Below are positions 23,372 through 31,943 of a stretch of 64,000 nucleotides of DNA, one piece after another. Each line of letters starts with the position of its first letter. Positions within the stretch are counted from its first letter, which is position 1. The notes beneath the pieces are model-generated. The model saw only the letters and a list, made by a program, of their open reading frames with translations. It searched no databases and was not told the origin of the DNA. A program made the translations under genes and the position numbers. This stretch comes from an uncultured Dialister sp. (lineage in GTDB: Bacteria; Bacillota; Negativicutes; Veillonellales; Dialisteraceae), in contig UQYL01000004.1 of NCBI GenBank assembly GCA_900545365.1, positions 1 to 64,000 of the forward strand. The letters run 5' to 3'.

Positions 23372-24514
23372 GTGAAAGTTATGACCATATTCGGGACCCG
23401 TCCCGAAGCGATCAAAATGGCGCCCGTCATTCAGGAGCTGCGCCGCCATCCAGAGATCGAGACGAAAGTCTGCGTCACCGCGCAGCACCGGGAGATGCTC
23501 GATCAGGTGATGGGTCTCTTCCATCTGAAAGCGGATTATGACCTGAATATCATGGCGCAGGGGCAGACCCTCTACGACATCACGGGGCGCGTGCTCCGGG
23601 GGCTTCAGGAAGTCTTCGCGAAAGAGCGGCCCGACTGCGTCCTCGTCCACGGCGATACCACCACCACGTTTACCGCGGCGCTCGCCGCCTTCTACGCGCA
23701 GATCCCCGTGGGTCACGTGGAAGCGGGCCTCCGCACGGGCAATCTCCTCTCGCCCTTCCCGGAAGAAGCGAACCGCCAGCTTACCGGCGTCCTCGCCAGG
23801 TACCACTTCGCTCCCACCGAGACGGCGCGGGCTAATCTCCTTCGGGAAAATAAAAAAGGGGAAAATATCTACGTCGTGGGGAATACGGTCATCGACGCGC
23901 TCCTGGCAACCGTGAAAAAAGACTACACCTTTGAAGATAAAGAAATCGAGCAGATCGAAGAACATAAGCGGGTCATCCTCGTGACGACCCACCGCCGGGA
24001 AAATCTGGGCGCGCCCATGCACCACGTCTACCGGGCGCTGCGCCGCCTCGTGGACGACATCCCCGATACAGAGATCGTCTTCCCGGTGCACCGCAATCCC
24101 CTTGTGAGGGAAGCCGTGGCGGAAGAGCTGGAAGGGCATGACCGCATCCACCTGGTGGAACCCATGGAATATGAACCCTTCACGAACCTCATGGCCCGGT
24201 CGGCCATCGTCCTCACCGACAGCGGCGGCATTCAGGAAGAAGCGCCGAGCCTCGGCAAGCCCGTCCTTGTCCTCCGTGACACCACGGAGCGACCCGAAGC
24301 GGTGGAAGCAGGCACCGTCGCCCTCGTCGGCACCGACGAAGAGGCGATCTACGAGACGGCGCACCGCCTCCTCACGGACGAAGCGGCGTACCGGCAGATG
24401 GCGGAAGCCGTCAATCCCTACGGAGACGGGAAAGCCGCGGCGCGCATCGCCGGATGGCTCCTGTACAACGCGGGCCTTGCGGATGAAGCGCCCGACCATT
24501 TCCGACCGGAATGA
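23372..24514 (+). CDS. wecB: UDP-N-acetylglucosamine 2-epimerase (non-hydrolysing)
   Basis: WecB interconverts UDP-GlcNAc and UDP-ManNAc, a precursor for surface glycans. The 380-residue protein starts with the family hallmark MKVMTIFGTRPEAIK and has VHGDTTTTF, GHVEAGLRT, THRRENLG and the UDP-binding DSGGIQEEAPSLGKPVLVLRDTTERPE. The GTG start is preceded by AAGGAGG. It is co-transcribed with wecA; no ManNAc dehydrogenase or transferase follows in the window. Confidence 0.95.
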   Translation: MKVMTIFGTRPEAIKMAPVIQELRRHPEIETKVCVTAQHREMLDQVMGLFHLKADYDLNIMAQGQTLYDITGRVLRGLQEVFAKERPDCVLVHGDTTTTFTAALAAFYAQIPVGHVEAGLRTGNLLSPFPEEANRQLTGVLARYHFAPTETARANLLRENKKGENIYVVGNTVIDALLATVKKDYTFEDKEIEQIEEHKRVILVTTHRRENLGAPMHHVYRALRRLVDDIPDTEIVFPVHRNPLVREAVAEELEGHDRIHLVEPMEYEPFTNLMARSAIVLTDSGGIQEEAPSLGKPVLVLRDTTERPEAVEAGTVALVGTDEEAIYETAHRLLTDEAAYRQMAEAVNPYGDGKAAARIAGWLLYNAGLADEAPDHFRPE

Positions 24515-24525
24515 CAGACCGGCAG

Positions 24526-24563
24526 AAAAGCGGATACCGCGGAAGCGGCCCGCTTTTTGTTTT
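24526..24563 (+). terminator. Terminator after wecB
   Basis: AAAAGCGG (24526-24533) pairs with CCGCTTTT (24550-24557), and the T-rich tail TTTTTGTTTT follows. Confidence 0.7.
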
Positions 24564-24684
24564 ACTGGCCGTAAATTTTTCGTCTATCCCTCTAAAGAAC
24601 CTGACGATATTCTAAATAACGGCGAAACACGGGGAAAACAGAAGTATTGGGCCGTTCTTTTATATAGCGGATTGAAATATGATA

Positions 24685-24693
24685 TGTTACAAT
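24685..24693 (+). promoter_or_regulatory. Promoter of the ATP synthase operon, extended -10
   Basis: TGTTACAAT is an extended -10. The region upstream (24,570-24,700) is AT-rich, unlike the coding DNA, and no good -35 sits at the usual distance. The 5' leader is about 90 nt. Confidence 0.5.
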
Positions 24694-24785
24694 GTTTACG
24701 TATAAAATTATCCCGGCAGATGCGTTCTGCCGCGCCCATTTGAATTGAAGACGAGCATCCCGGAAGGAGAGACTGCGCAGGGCCC

Positions 24786-25019
24786 ATGGAGAAAAGCGAT
24801 CCCACGAAGGACAAAAAGTCCGATATCAGCTTTCTGCGCGGGGCGGCGGTTGCCTCCGGAGCGGGACTCACCATGCTGACCTGCATCGGACTTGGCGTCT
24901 ATGCAGGCCTTCGGTGTGACGATTATTTCGGCACATCGCCGTGGGGGCTCGTCATCTGGTCCATCATCGGGGCGGCATCCGGCATCTGGTCGGTCATTAA
25001 ACAGATACTGGGGAAATAA
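24786..25019 (+). CDS. atpZ: AtpZ/AtpI-like small membrane protein
   Basis: Small two-helix proteins of this kind precede F-type ATPase operons and have been linked to magnesium or calcium supply and to c-ring assembly. The 77-residue product has a charged N-terminus and two hydrophobic segments (about 20-42 and 53-72) with AGLRCDDYFGTSPWG between. The AAGGAG is 16 bases before the ATG, an unusually long spacing, so initiation may be weak. It is 1 bp before atpI. Confidence 0.8.
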   Translation: MEKSDPTKDKKSDISFLRGAAVASGAGLTMLTCIGLGVYAGLRCDDYFGTSPWGLVIWSIIGAASGIWSVIKQILGK

Positions 25020-25020
25020 C

Positions 25021-25401
25021 ATGATCTACGATGAGACGTTTCCCGTCTACGCGGGGCGCGCCATGCGCTTTACGGCGGTGATCGCGGCGGCCTTCGCGGC
25101 GGGCGCCTCTTACTGGGGATGGCAGATGGGAGCGGGCGTCCTCCTGGGCGCGCTCTTTCAGCTCCTCTTTCTGTGGTTTCTCCGTTCCAAATACATCAAG
25201 TGGTCCGAAGAAGGACGGCCGCCGGAAAAGATCGGCCGCCGGCTCGTCGCCTATACCGGCGCGAGGCTCTTCTTCGAGATCGGAGCCTGCGTCCTCGTGG
25301 CGATGGCGGCCGGAATGGCCGTCGTGGGCTTCCTTGCCGGCTTACTTTCACTGACGGCCGCGACCATCGCGGACAAGGTCGTCGGTGTAATTAAGGAATA
25401 A
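25021..25401 (+). CDS. atpI: ATP synthase subunit I
   Basis: AtpI helps assemble the c-ring of the ATP synthase. The 126-residue protein has four predicted membrane segments, a pair in each half separated by the basic loop FLRSKYIKWSEEGRPPEKIGRR. The ATG directly follows the atpZ stop. Family assignment rests on topology, size and position before atpB more than on strong motifs. Confidence 0.75.
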   Translation: MIYDETFPVYAGRAMRFTAVIAAAFAAGASYWGWQMGAGVLLGALFQLLFLWFLRSKYIKWSEEGRPPEKIGRRLVAYTGARLFFEIGACVLVAMAAGMAVVGFLAGLLSLTAATIADKVVGVIKE

Positions 25402-25440
25402 ATCTTCTTGACATCCTTGTAAGAGAGAGGGGGTGAGACT

Positions 25441-26106
25441 ATGCATCTTCATACAGGTACGCACATAGTGACAGATTTATTTGGAATGCAGGTGAATCTG
25501 GATACCATCTTTACGACATGGCTTTCGGCCTTCATCGTCATCCTCGTCATGTTCGCTGCGACCCGCGGACGCGCTATGGTGCCGAGCGGCGTGCAGAATG
25601 TGATGGAAATGCTCATCGAAGCGCTGTGCAGCCAGTTCCAGGACAATTTGGGGCACAAATACCGCCAGGTGGCGACATGGCTCCTGACGCTTTTCCTGTT
25701 CATCTTCACTTCCAACCAGATCGGGCTTCTGCCGACCAATCACCTGACAGCTTCTCCGACGAACGACGTCAACACGACGCTGGGACTGGCCATTGCCTCA
25801 TCCCTGGCGATTCACTTCTATTTCTTGAAGAATAAGGGATTCGGACACTGGCTGGGCCACTTCTTCAAGCCCTTCTCCCTCTTCGTCATCATGAATCTGG
25901 TCGAAGAAATCGCGCGGCCGATCACGCTGGCCATGCGTCTATTCGGCAATATCCTGGCAGGGGAAATCCTGCTGGAAGTCCTCTACGGTCTGGCACCCGG
26001 GTTCGTACCTATGATCTGGATCGCGTTCAGCTTGTTCGTCGGCGCAGTCCAGGCCTACATCTTCACCACGCTCGTATCCATCTATCTGAAAGAAAGCGTG
26101 GAATGA
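25441..26106 (+). CDS. atpB: ATP synthase F0 subunit a
   Basis: Subunit a provides the two half-channels through which the coupling ion reaches the c-ring. In 221 residues there are five to six membrane helices. The essential arginine is in LAMRLFGNILAGE, and NLVEEIARPITL and the C-terminal AVQAYIFTTLVSIYL are conserved. The SD GGGGGTGAG precedes the ATG. Confidence 0.95.
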   Translation: MHLHTGTHIVTDLFGMQVNLDTIFTTWLSAFIVILVMFAATRGRAMVPSGVQNVMEMLIEALCSQFQDNLGHKYRQVATWLLTLFLFIFTSNQIGLLPTNHLTASPTNDVNTTLGLAIASSLAIHFYFLKNKGFGHWLGHFFKPFSLFVIMNLVEEIARPITLAMRLFGNILAGEILLEVLYGLAPGFVPMIWIAFSLFVGAVQAYIFTTLVSIYLKESVE

Positions 26107-26208
26107 TCGGGGACAGTCTCTCATCATCCAAAACGGCACCGTCCGACCAAACGGAATGTACACCGGCAGAGCCGGAAAATAATTTAATTCTCAGGAGGAA
26201 TTATAACC

Positions 26209-26460
26209 ATGGATCAGACTATTATCGTTCAGTATTCCGTACTCGCAGCAGCTATCATTGCAGGCCTTGCTTCCATCGCAGCAGCATTCTCCGACTCCAA
26301 CGCAGCAGCTCATGCGCTTGACGGCATGACCCGTCAGCCGGAAATGGCAGGCAAGCTCTTCACGAACATGCTCGTCGCTATCGGCCTTATCGAATCCATT
26401 CCGATCATTGCCATCGTTATCGCAATCGTTCTCGTATTCGCTAACCCGTTCCTCGGCTAA
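26209..26460 (+). CDS. atpE: ATP synthase F0 subunit c
   Basis: Subunit c forms the rotating ring that carries the coupling ion. The 83-residue hairpin has the polar loop RQPE (42-45) and the ion-binding Glu62 followed by Ser63. Two features are odd. The helix-1 glycine motif GxGxGxG is replaced by small residues (Ser22, Ala24, Ala26, Ser28, Ser30). Asp29 stands where sodium-binding c subunits have Gln32, which gives a second carboxylate in the membrane. The strong SD AGGAGG is preceded by a small hairpin (CCGGC-AGA-GCCGG). Codon choice is biased to highly expressed types. Confidence 0.95.
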   Translation: MDQTIIVQYSVLAAAIIAGLASIAAAFSDSNAAAHALDGMTRQPEMAGKLFTNMLVAIGLIESIPIIAIVIAIVLVFANPFLG

Positions 26461-26495
26461 TTTCTCACATTCATTAGCCTAAGGAGGGGAGTTCA

Positions 26496-26990
26496 TTGGT
26501 AGAATTAAATGGTACGCTGATCTGGCAGATCGTGAACTTCGTCATCCTTTGTGCTATCCTGGGACATTTCTGCTACAAGCCGGTACTGAAAGTTCTGGAC
26601 GACCGCAAGGCGCGCATTCAGAATGATCTCGACTCCGCTAAGGCGGCGGCGGCTGACGCGAACAAGCTGAAAGAAAGCTATGAAGCGCAGCTCCGCGACG
26701 CGCAGATCCAGGCGCAGGATATCGTCAGCAAGGCGGTAAAAGAAGCGCAGGTCCAGGCACAGGCACAGATCGAAGCCGCGCGTGAAGCCATCGCGAAAGA
26801 AAAGGACGCCGCTTCCAAACAGATCGAAAGAGAACGCGCTGAAGCGCTTGAAGATCTGAAGGAACAGGTGGCGGCGCTTTCCTGCGACATCGCTTCCAAG
26901 ATCATCAGCACGAATATGACACCGGACACCAACGATCGCCTGATCGCTGAAAGCATTGCAAAGCTGGGTGCCCACAAAGCAGGTAAATAA
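26496..26990 (+). CDS. atpF: ATP synthase F0 subunit b
   Basis: Subunit b is the peripheral stalk that links F0 to the F1 head. The 164-residue protein has one N-terminal membrane helix (IWQIVNFVILCAILGHFCY) and a long charged coiled coil rich in Ala, Lys, Glu and Gln. The start is TTG, 7 bases after AAGGAGGGGA; it gives the usual short VELNGT leader. Confidence 0.93.
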   Translation: MVELNGTLIWQIVNFVILCAILGHFCYKPVLKVLDDRKARIQNDLDSAKAAAADANKLKESYEAQLRDAQIQAQDIVSKAVKEAQVQAQAQIEAAREAIAKEKDAASKQIERERAEALEDLKEQVAALSCDIASKIISTNMTPDTNDRLIAESIAKLGAHKAGK

Positions 26991-26992
26991 TC

Positions 26993-27538
26993 ATGGATAA
27001 GAACGTAATCGTCTCCAAGAAATACGGACGCGCTATCTATGAGATTGCTCTCGAGCAGAACAGCCTGGAAAAAACAGAAGAGGAACTCACTCTCATCAGC
27101 GAGACCATCGCTGAGAACGCAGAGCTGAAATCCTTCCTTAATCATCCTTTCCTTACGAAGGATGCCAAGAAAGATACCATAAAGAAATTGTTCGCAGACA
27201 AGGTGCAGCCCGTGGTGCTGCAGTTCTGCTACGTCGTGATCGACCGCGACCGCTTCGACCTTCTTCCGGAAATGGTCAGCGCCTACACCGTGCTGGCTCA
27301 TGAAGGCATGGGCATCGAAGAAGCGCTCGTCACTTCCGCGTTCCCGCTCACGCAGGAACAGGCGGACAGCCTCAAGGCCAAACTTGCGGAAATGACCGGG
27401 AAGAAGATCATCATGAAGCAGAAGGTGGATTCCGCCCTCATCGGCGGCTTCACCGTGCAGATCGGCGACCGTCTGATCGACGGCTCCGTGGCCAGACAGC
27501 TGCAAACCCTGAAAGCAAAAATCATGCAAAGAGGCTGA
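26993..27538 (+). CDS. atpH: ATP synthase F1 subunit delta
   Basis: Delta joins the peripheral stalk to the top of F1. The 181-residue protein has the family N-terminus SKKYGRAIYEIALEQ, the central FLNHPFLTKDAKK and the C-terminal GKKIIMKQKVDSALIGGFTVQIGD. It begins 2 bp after atpF. Confidence 0.93.
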   Translation: MDKNVIVSKKYGRAIYEIALEQNSLEKTEEELTLISETIAENAELKSFLNHPFLTKDAKKDTIKKLFADKVQPVVLQFCYVVIDRDRFDLLPEMVSAYTVLAHEGMGIEEALVTSAFPLTQEQADSLKAKLAEMTGKKIIMKQKVDSALIGGFTVQIGDRLIDGSVARQLQTLKAKIMQRG

Positions 27539-27553
27539 GGTGACTTATAGGAA

Positions 27554-29089
27554 ATGAAAATCAGTTCAGATGAAATTACATCTGTCATCAAAAAACAGAT
27601 CGAAAACTACAAAGTAGACCTCAATGTCGATGAAGTAGGCACAGTCCTGGAAGTCGGCGACGGCATCGCCCACGTATACGGACTGGAAAACTGCATGTCC
27701 GGCGAACTGCTCGAACTTCCGAACGGCGTATACGGCATGGCTCTGAACCTGGAAGAGAGCAATGTCGGCGTCGTACTGCTGGGCAGATACGAGACCATCA
27801 AGGAAGGCGACGTCGTAAAACGCACGGGCCGCCTGATGCAGGTGCCGGTCGGCGACGCAGTCATCGGCCGCGTCGTCAACTCTCTCGGCCAGCCGATCGA
27901 CGGCAAGGGCGAGATCCATACCGACGAATACCGCGACATTGAAATCAAAGCACCGGGCATTGCCGACAGACAGCCGGTCAACGTACCGCTGCAGACCGGT
28001 CTGAAGTGCATCGACTCCATGGTCCCGATCGGACGCGGACAGCGCGAACTGATCATCGGCGACCGCGGCACCGGCAAAACGGCTGTTGCTGTCGATACCA
28101 TTCTGAACCAGAAAGGTCAGAACGTTATTTGTATTTATGTATCCATCGGCCAGAAGAACTCCAACGTCGTCCGCGTATACGAACGGCTGAAACAGGAAGG
28201 CGCCATGGATTATTCCATCATCGTACACGCAGGTGCGTCCGAAGGCTCTCCGATGCAGTACCTGGCTCCGTATGCCGGCGTATCCATCGCGGAATACTTC
28301 ATGCACAAGGGCAGAGACGTCCTCATCATTTATGATGACCTCTCCAAGCAGGCTGTCGCATACCGCGCGATGTCCCTGCTGCTCCGCCGCCCGCCGGGAC
28401 GTGAAGCATATCCGGGCGACGTATTCTACCTGCATTCCCGTCTGCTGGAACGCGCGGCCCGTCTCTCCGATGAACTCGGCGGCGGCTCCATCACCGCGCT
28501 CCCGATCATCGAGACCCTCGCAGGCGACGTCGGCGCGTACATCCCGACGAACGTCATTTCCATTACCGACGGCCAGATCTATCTGGAAACGAACCTCTTC
28601 TACGCAGGCATCCGTCCGGCTATCAACGTCGGTCTGTCCGTATCCCGCGTAGGCGGCGCGGCGCAGATCAAGGCAATGAAGCAGGTCGCAGGGACGCTGC
28701 GTCTGGATCTGGCGCAGTTCCGCGAACTGGCAGCCTTCGCTCAGTTCGGCTCCGACCTCGATCCGACCACCAAGGCCCAGATCGACCGCGGCCAGAGAAC
28801 GACGGAGATCCTGAAACAGCCGCAGTACAGCCCGTATCCGGTAGAAGACCAGGTCATGGCCATCTACACCGCAGTCAAGGGCTATCTGGATGATCTCGAA
28901 GTCGAACAGGTCGTCGATTTCGAACATCAGCTGATCGCATTCCTCCACAGCAGCCATCCGGAAATCGGCGCTTCCATCGTCGAAACGAAGAAACTGACCG
29001 ACGAGAACGAAGCGGCGCTGCGTGCAGCCATCGAAGAATTCAAGACTCGTTACAAGGCGGCAAAGAATACTGAAACGGCAGCGGGGTGA
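27554..29089 (+). CDS. atpA: ATP synthase F1 subunit alpha
   Basis: Alpha forms the non-catalytic nucleotide sites of the F1 hexamer. The 511-residue protein has the P-loop GDRGTGKT (169-176), a Walker B strand DVLIIYDDLSKQA, and the arginine finger in the region YAGIRPAINVGLSVSRVGGAAQ. All expected motifs are intact. Confidence 0.97.
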   Translation: MKISSDEITSVIKKQIENYKVDLNVDEVGTVLEVGDGIAHVYGLENCMSGELLELPNGVYGMALNLEESNVGVVLLGRYETIKEGDVVKRTGRLMQVPVGDAVIGRVVNSLGQPIDGKGEIHTDEYRDIEIKAPGIADRQPVNVPLQTGLKCIDSMVPIGRGQRELIIGDRGTGKTAVAVDTILNQKGQNVICIYVSIGQKNSNVVRVYERLKQEGAMDYSIIVHAGASEGSPMQYLAPYAGVSIAEYFMHKGRDVLIIYDDLSKQAVAYRAMSLLLRRPPGREAYPGDVFYLHSRLLERAARLSDELGGGSITALPIIETLAGDVGAYIPTNVISITDGQIYLETNLFYAGIRPAINVGLSVSRVGGAAQIKAMKQVAGTLRLDLAQFRELAAFAQFGSDLDPTTKAQIDRGQRTTEILKQPQYSPYPVEDQVMAIYTAVKGYLDDLEVEQVVDFEHQLIAFLHSSHPEIGASIVETKKLTDENEAALRAAIEEFKTRYKAAKNTETAAG

Positions 29090-29094
29090 TCTGA

Positions 29095-29970
29095 ATGGAG
29101 AGTACTCGCGATATAAAGGGGCGCATCAAATCTGTCACCAATATCCAGCAGATCACAAAAGCGATGAAGATGGTCGCGGCGGCGCGTCTCCGCAAAGCGG
29201 AAGAAAAAGCGCACGGCGCCCGTCCTTACGCGGATAAAGTCGAAGAGCTCCTGCGCCGGGCTTCTTCGGCGGCAACGGATTTCTCCCATCCTCTCCTTGA
29301 AAAGAGAGAGATCAAGAGAACAGGCTACCTCGTCATCTGCGGCGACAAAGGCCTGGCCGGTGCCTACAACTCCAATGTCATGAAAGCGACAATGGCGGAG
29401 ATCTCCGGGAAAGACAGAGATTCCTACAAGCTCTACGTTTGCGGGAAACAGGCGCGGAACTATCTCAAATTCCGCGGCTACACGACCGATACTTACCATT
29501 TCGGATTTTCCGATAAACCGTCCGCTGACGATTCCATCGCCATGGCGAAAGAACTGATCGAACGCTTCGTCAACGGTGAGATCGATGAAGTAAAGATCAT
29601 CTATACGAAGTTTTACACCGCTCTCCGCCAGCAGGTCACCGTGACCCGCCTGCTTCCCATCGAAGCGCCGGAAGCGGGGGAAGCAGAAGGAGCGGACGCT
29701 CCTGCAGGAGAGATCCCTTACCTCTTCCTGCCCGGAGCCGCAGACGTTCTGGACAAACTGCTTCCGCAGTATGTGCAAGTGCAGGTATATAACGCGATGC
29801 TGCAGTCCGCGGCATCCGAACTGGGCAGCCGCATGGCCGCCATGTCCGCCGCGACCGACAACGCAACGGAAAGGATCGCCGACCTCAACCTCACCTACAA
29901 CAAGGCCCGTCAGGCGCAGGTCACCAACGAAATTTCCGAAATCGTCGGCGGCGCGAACGCTCTCGAATAA
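29095..29970 (+). CDS. atpG: ATP synthase F1 subunit gamma
   Basis: Gamma is the central rotating shaft. The 291-residue protein has the N-terminal helix IKGRIKSVTNIQQITKAMKM and the C-terminal helix with LNLTYNKARQAQVTNEISEIVGGANAL. A loop rich in Glu, Ala and Gly (EAPEAGEAEGADAPAGE, near residue 190) is longer than in many homologues. Confidence 0.95.
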   Translation: MESTRDIKGRIKSVTNIQQITKAMKMVAAARLRKAEEKAHGARPYADKVEELLRRASSAATDFSHPLLEKREIKRTGYLVICGDKGLAGAYNSNVMKATMAEISGKDRDSYKLYVCGKQARNYLKFRGYTTDTYHFGFSDKPSADDSIAMAKELIERFVNGEIDEVKIIYTKFYTALRQQVTVTRLLPIEAPEAGEAEGADAPAGEIPYLFLPGAADVLDKLLPQYVQVQVYNAMLQSAASELGSRMAAMSAATDNATERIADLNLTYNKARQAQVTNEISEIVGGANALE

Positions 29971-30003
29971 TCTGCACATAGTCTTAAGGAGGAATGCTTC
30001 TTC

Positions 30004-31428
30004 ATGAGCAAGGAACAGGTAGGAAAAGTTATACAGGTCATCGGCGCTGTCGTCGATATCGCCTTTGATGATGATTCCAACTTGCCTGCTATTTATAACG
30101 CCATCCACGTCAAAGATGACACCGGCAGCGTGCCTGTCGATGTAGTCTGCGAGACCATGCAGCATCTCGGCGACGGCGTTGTCCGCGCGGTAGCCATGAG
30201 CTCCACGGACGGCATGGTAAGAGGAATGAAAGCTGTCGACACCGGCCGCGCCATCGCGGTGCCGGTAGGCGACGCGAGCCTGGGACGTATTTTCAACGTC
30301 CTCGGCAATACCGTGGATAATGATCCCAAACCGGTCGATGCTTCGGACTACTGGCCGATCCATCGCCAGGCTCCGGCCTTCAAGGATCAGTCCCCGGCAA
30401 CTGAAATTTTCGAGACCGGCATCAAGGTCGTCGATCTGATCGCTCCGTACGCAAAAGGCGGTAAGATCGGTCTGTTCGGCGGCGCAGGCGTCGGCAAGAC
30501 GGTCCTCATTCAGGAACTGATCCACAACGTAGCGACGGCTCACTCCGGCTGCTCCGTATTCTGCGGCGTAGGCGAACGCACCCGTGAAGGCAACGACCTC
30601 TGGGGCGAAATGAAAGAGTCCGGCGTTATCAATAAAGTAGCGCTGATTTACGGACAGATGAACGAACCGCCGGGAGCGCGTATGCGTGTAGGCCTGACCG
30701 GCCTGACCATGGCGGAATACTTCCGTGACGTGCAGCACCAGGACGTACTGCTCTTCATCGACAACATTTTCCGTTTCGTACAGGCAGGCTCCGAAGTATC
30801 CGCACTGCTCGGCCGTATGCCGTCCGCAGTAGGTTACCAGCCGACGCTGGCTACCGATATCGGCGAACTCCAGGAACGTATCACCTCCACGAAGGACGGT
30901 TCCATCACCTCCGTACAGGCTGTATACGTACCGGCCGACGACCTGACGGACCCGGCTCCGGCAGGCGTATTCACCCACCTCGACGCGACGACGGTACTGA
31001 ACCGTTCCATCGCGGAACTGGGCATTTATCCGGCAGTGGATCCGCTGGACTCCACCAGCCGTATCCTCGATCCGAACATCCTCGGCGAAGAACACTACAA
31101 AGTGGCCCGCGGCGTACAGGCGATCCTGCAGCGCTACAAGGAACTCCAGGATATCATTGCGATCCTCGGCATCGAAGAACTGTCCGATGAAGACAAGCTC
31201 ATCGTAGCCCGCGCGAGAAAGATCCAGAGATTCCTGTCCCAGCCGTTCTTCGTAGCAGAACAGTTCACCGGCCAGCCCGGCAAGTACGTCCCGCTGAAAG
31301 AGACGATCCGCGGCTTCAAGGAAATCCTCGAAGGCCAGCATGACGATCTGCCGGAAGGCGCATTCTATCTCGTAGGCACCATTGACGAAGCAATCGAAAA
31401 GGCTGAAAAGATGAAGAAAGGGGAATAA
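30004..31428 (+). CDS. atpD: ATP synthase F1 subunit beta
   Basis: Beta carries the catalytic sites. The 474-residue protein has the P-loop GGAGVGKT (159-166), the catalytic glutamate region GVGERTREGNDL, Walker B DVLLFIDNIFRF and the DELSEED-type lever, here EELSDED. It follows AAGGAGGAATG and is one of the best-supported genes in the window. Confidence 0.97.
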   Translation: MSKEQVGKVIQVIGAVVDIAFDDDSNLPAIYNAIHVKDDTGSVPVDVVCETMQHLGDGVVRAVAMSSTDGMVRGMKAVDTGRAIAVPVGDASLGRIFNVLGNTVDNDPKPVDASDYWPIHRQAPAFKDQSPATEIFETGIKVVDLIAPYAKGGKIGLFGGAGVGKTVLIQELIHNVATAHSGCSVFCGVGERTREGNDLWGEMKESGVINKVALIYGQMNEPPGARMRVGLTGLTMAEYFRDVQHQDVLLFIDNIFRFVQAGSEVSALLGRMPSAVGYQPTLATDIGELQERITSTKDGSITSVQAVYVPADDLTDPAPAGVFTHLDATTVLNRSIAELGIYPAVDPLDSTSRILDPNILGEEHYKVARGVQAILQRYKELQDIIAILGIEELSDEDKLIVARARKIQRFLSQPFFVAEQFTGQPGKYVPLKETIRGFKEILEGQHDDLPEGAFYLVGTIDEAIEKAEKMKKGE

Positions 31429-31431
31429 GCT

Positions 31432-31851
31432 ATGGCTGATACCCTTGGCACCCCGCTGCATGTGGAAATCATCACGCCCGACGGTCCGATCTATACGAAA
31501 GACGGAGCGGTCATGGTGGTGGCCCGCGCAACGGACGGCGAATTTGCTGTCATGAAAAATCATCTGCCCCTCGCGGCGGCGCTGGAAATCAGCCCTGTCC
31601 GCATCAAGACGGCGGACGGTGAAGAGAAAGTGGCCGTATTCGGCGGCTTCCTCGAAATGGAAAAGAACTGCGTCAATATCGTAGCGCCTCTCGCTGAGCT
31701 CGCTTCGACCATCGACGTGGCCCGCGCGGAAGCAGCCCGCAAACGTGCGGAAGACAGACTTTCCAGCAAGAGCGCGGATATCGATGTGCATCGCGCTGAG
31801 CTCGCCTTGAAGCGCGCTCTCACGAGACTGTATGTAGCAGGGAAGATCTGA
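31432..31851 (+). CDS. atpC: ATP synthase F1 subunit epsilon
   Basis: Epsilon couples the shaft to the c-ring and inhibits ATP hydrolysis. The 139-residue protein has an N-terminal beta-sandwich (LHVEIITPDGPIYTKDGAVMVV) and a C-terminal two-helix domain rich in Arg and Ala (ARAEAARKRAEDRL). It begins 3 bp after atpD and ends the operon. Confidence 0.93.
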   Translation: MADTLGTPLHVEIITPDGPIYTKDGAVMVVARATDGEFAVMKNHLPLAAALEISPVRIKTADGEEKVAVFGGFLEMEKNCVNIVAPLAELASTIDVARAEAARKRAEDRLSSKSADIDVHRAELALKRALTRLYVAGKI

Positions 31852-31855
31852 CAAT

Positions 31856-31890
31856 AAAAAAGACCCGATTTCATAACGGGTCTTTTTTTT
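31856..31890. terminator. Bidirectional terminator between atpC and the nitrilase gene
   Basis: AAAAGACCCG (31858-31867) pairs with CGGGTCTTTT (31877-31886), flanked by A and T runs. It serves the converging atp operon and nitrilase gene. Confidence 0.9.
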
Positions 31891-31943
31891 GCGCTTTTTA
31901 TCGGGAACGGGAGGAACAGCGGCGGCGCCGTCCGTCTTTATCC

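Noticed and set aside
25408..25413. A perfect TTGACA between atpI and atpB.
   Set aside because: No -10 lies at 15-19 bp, the site directly adjoins the atpB SD, and the gene is inside a continuous operon.
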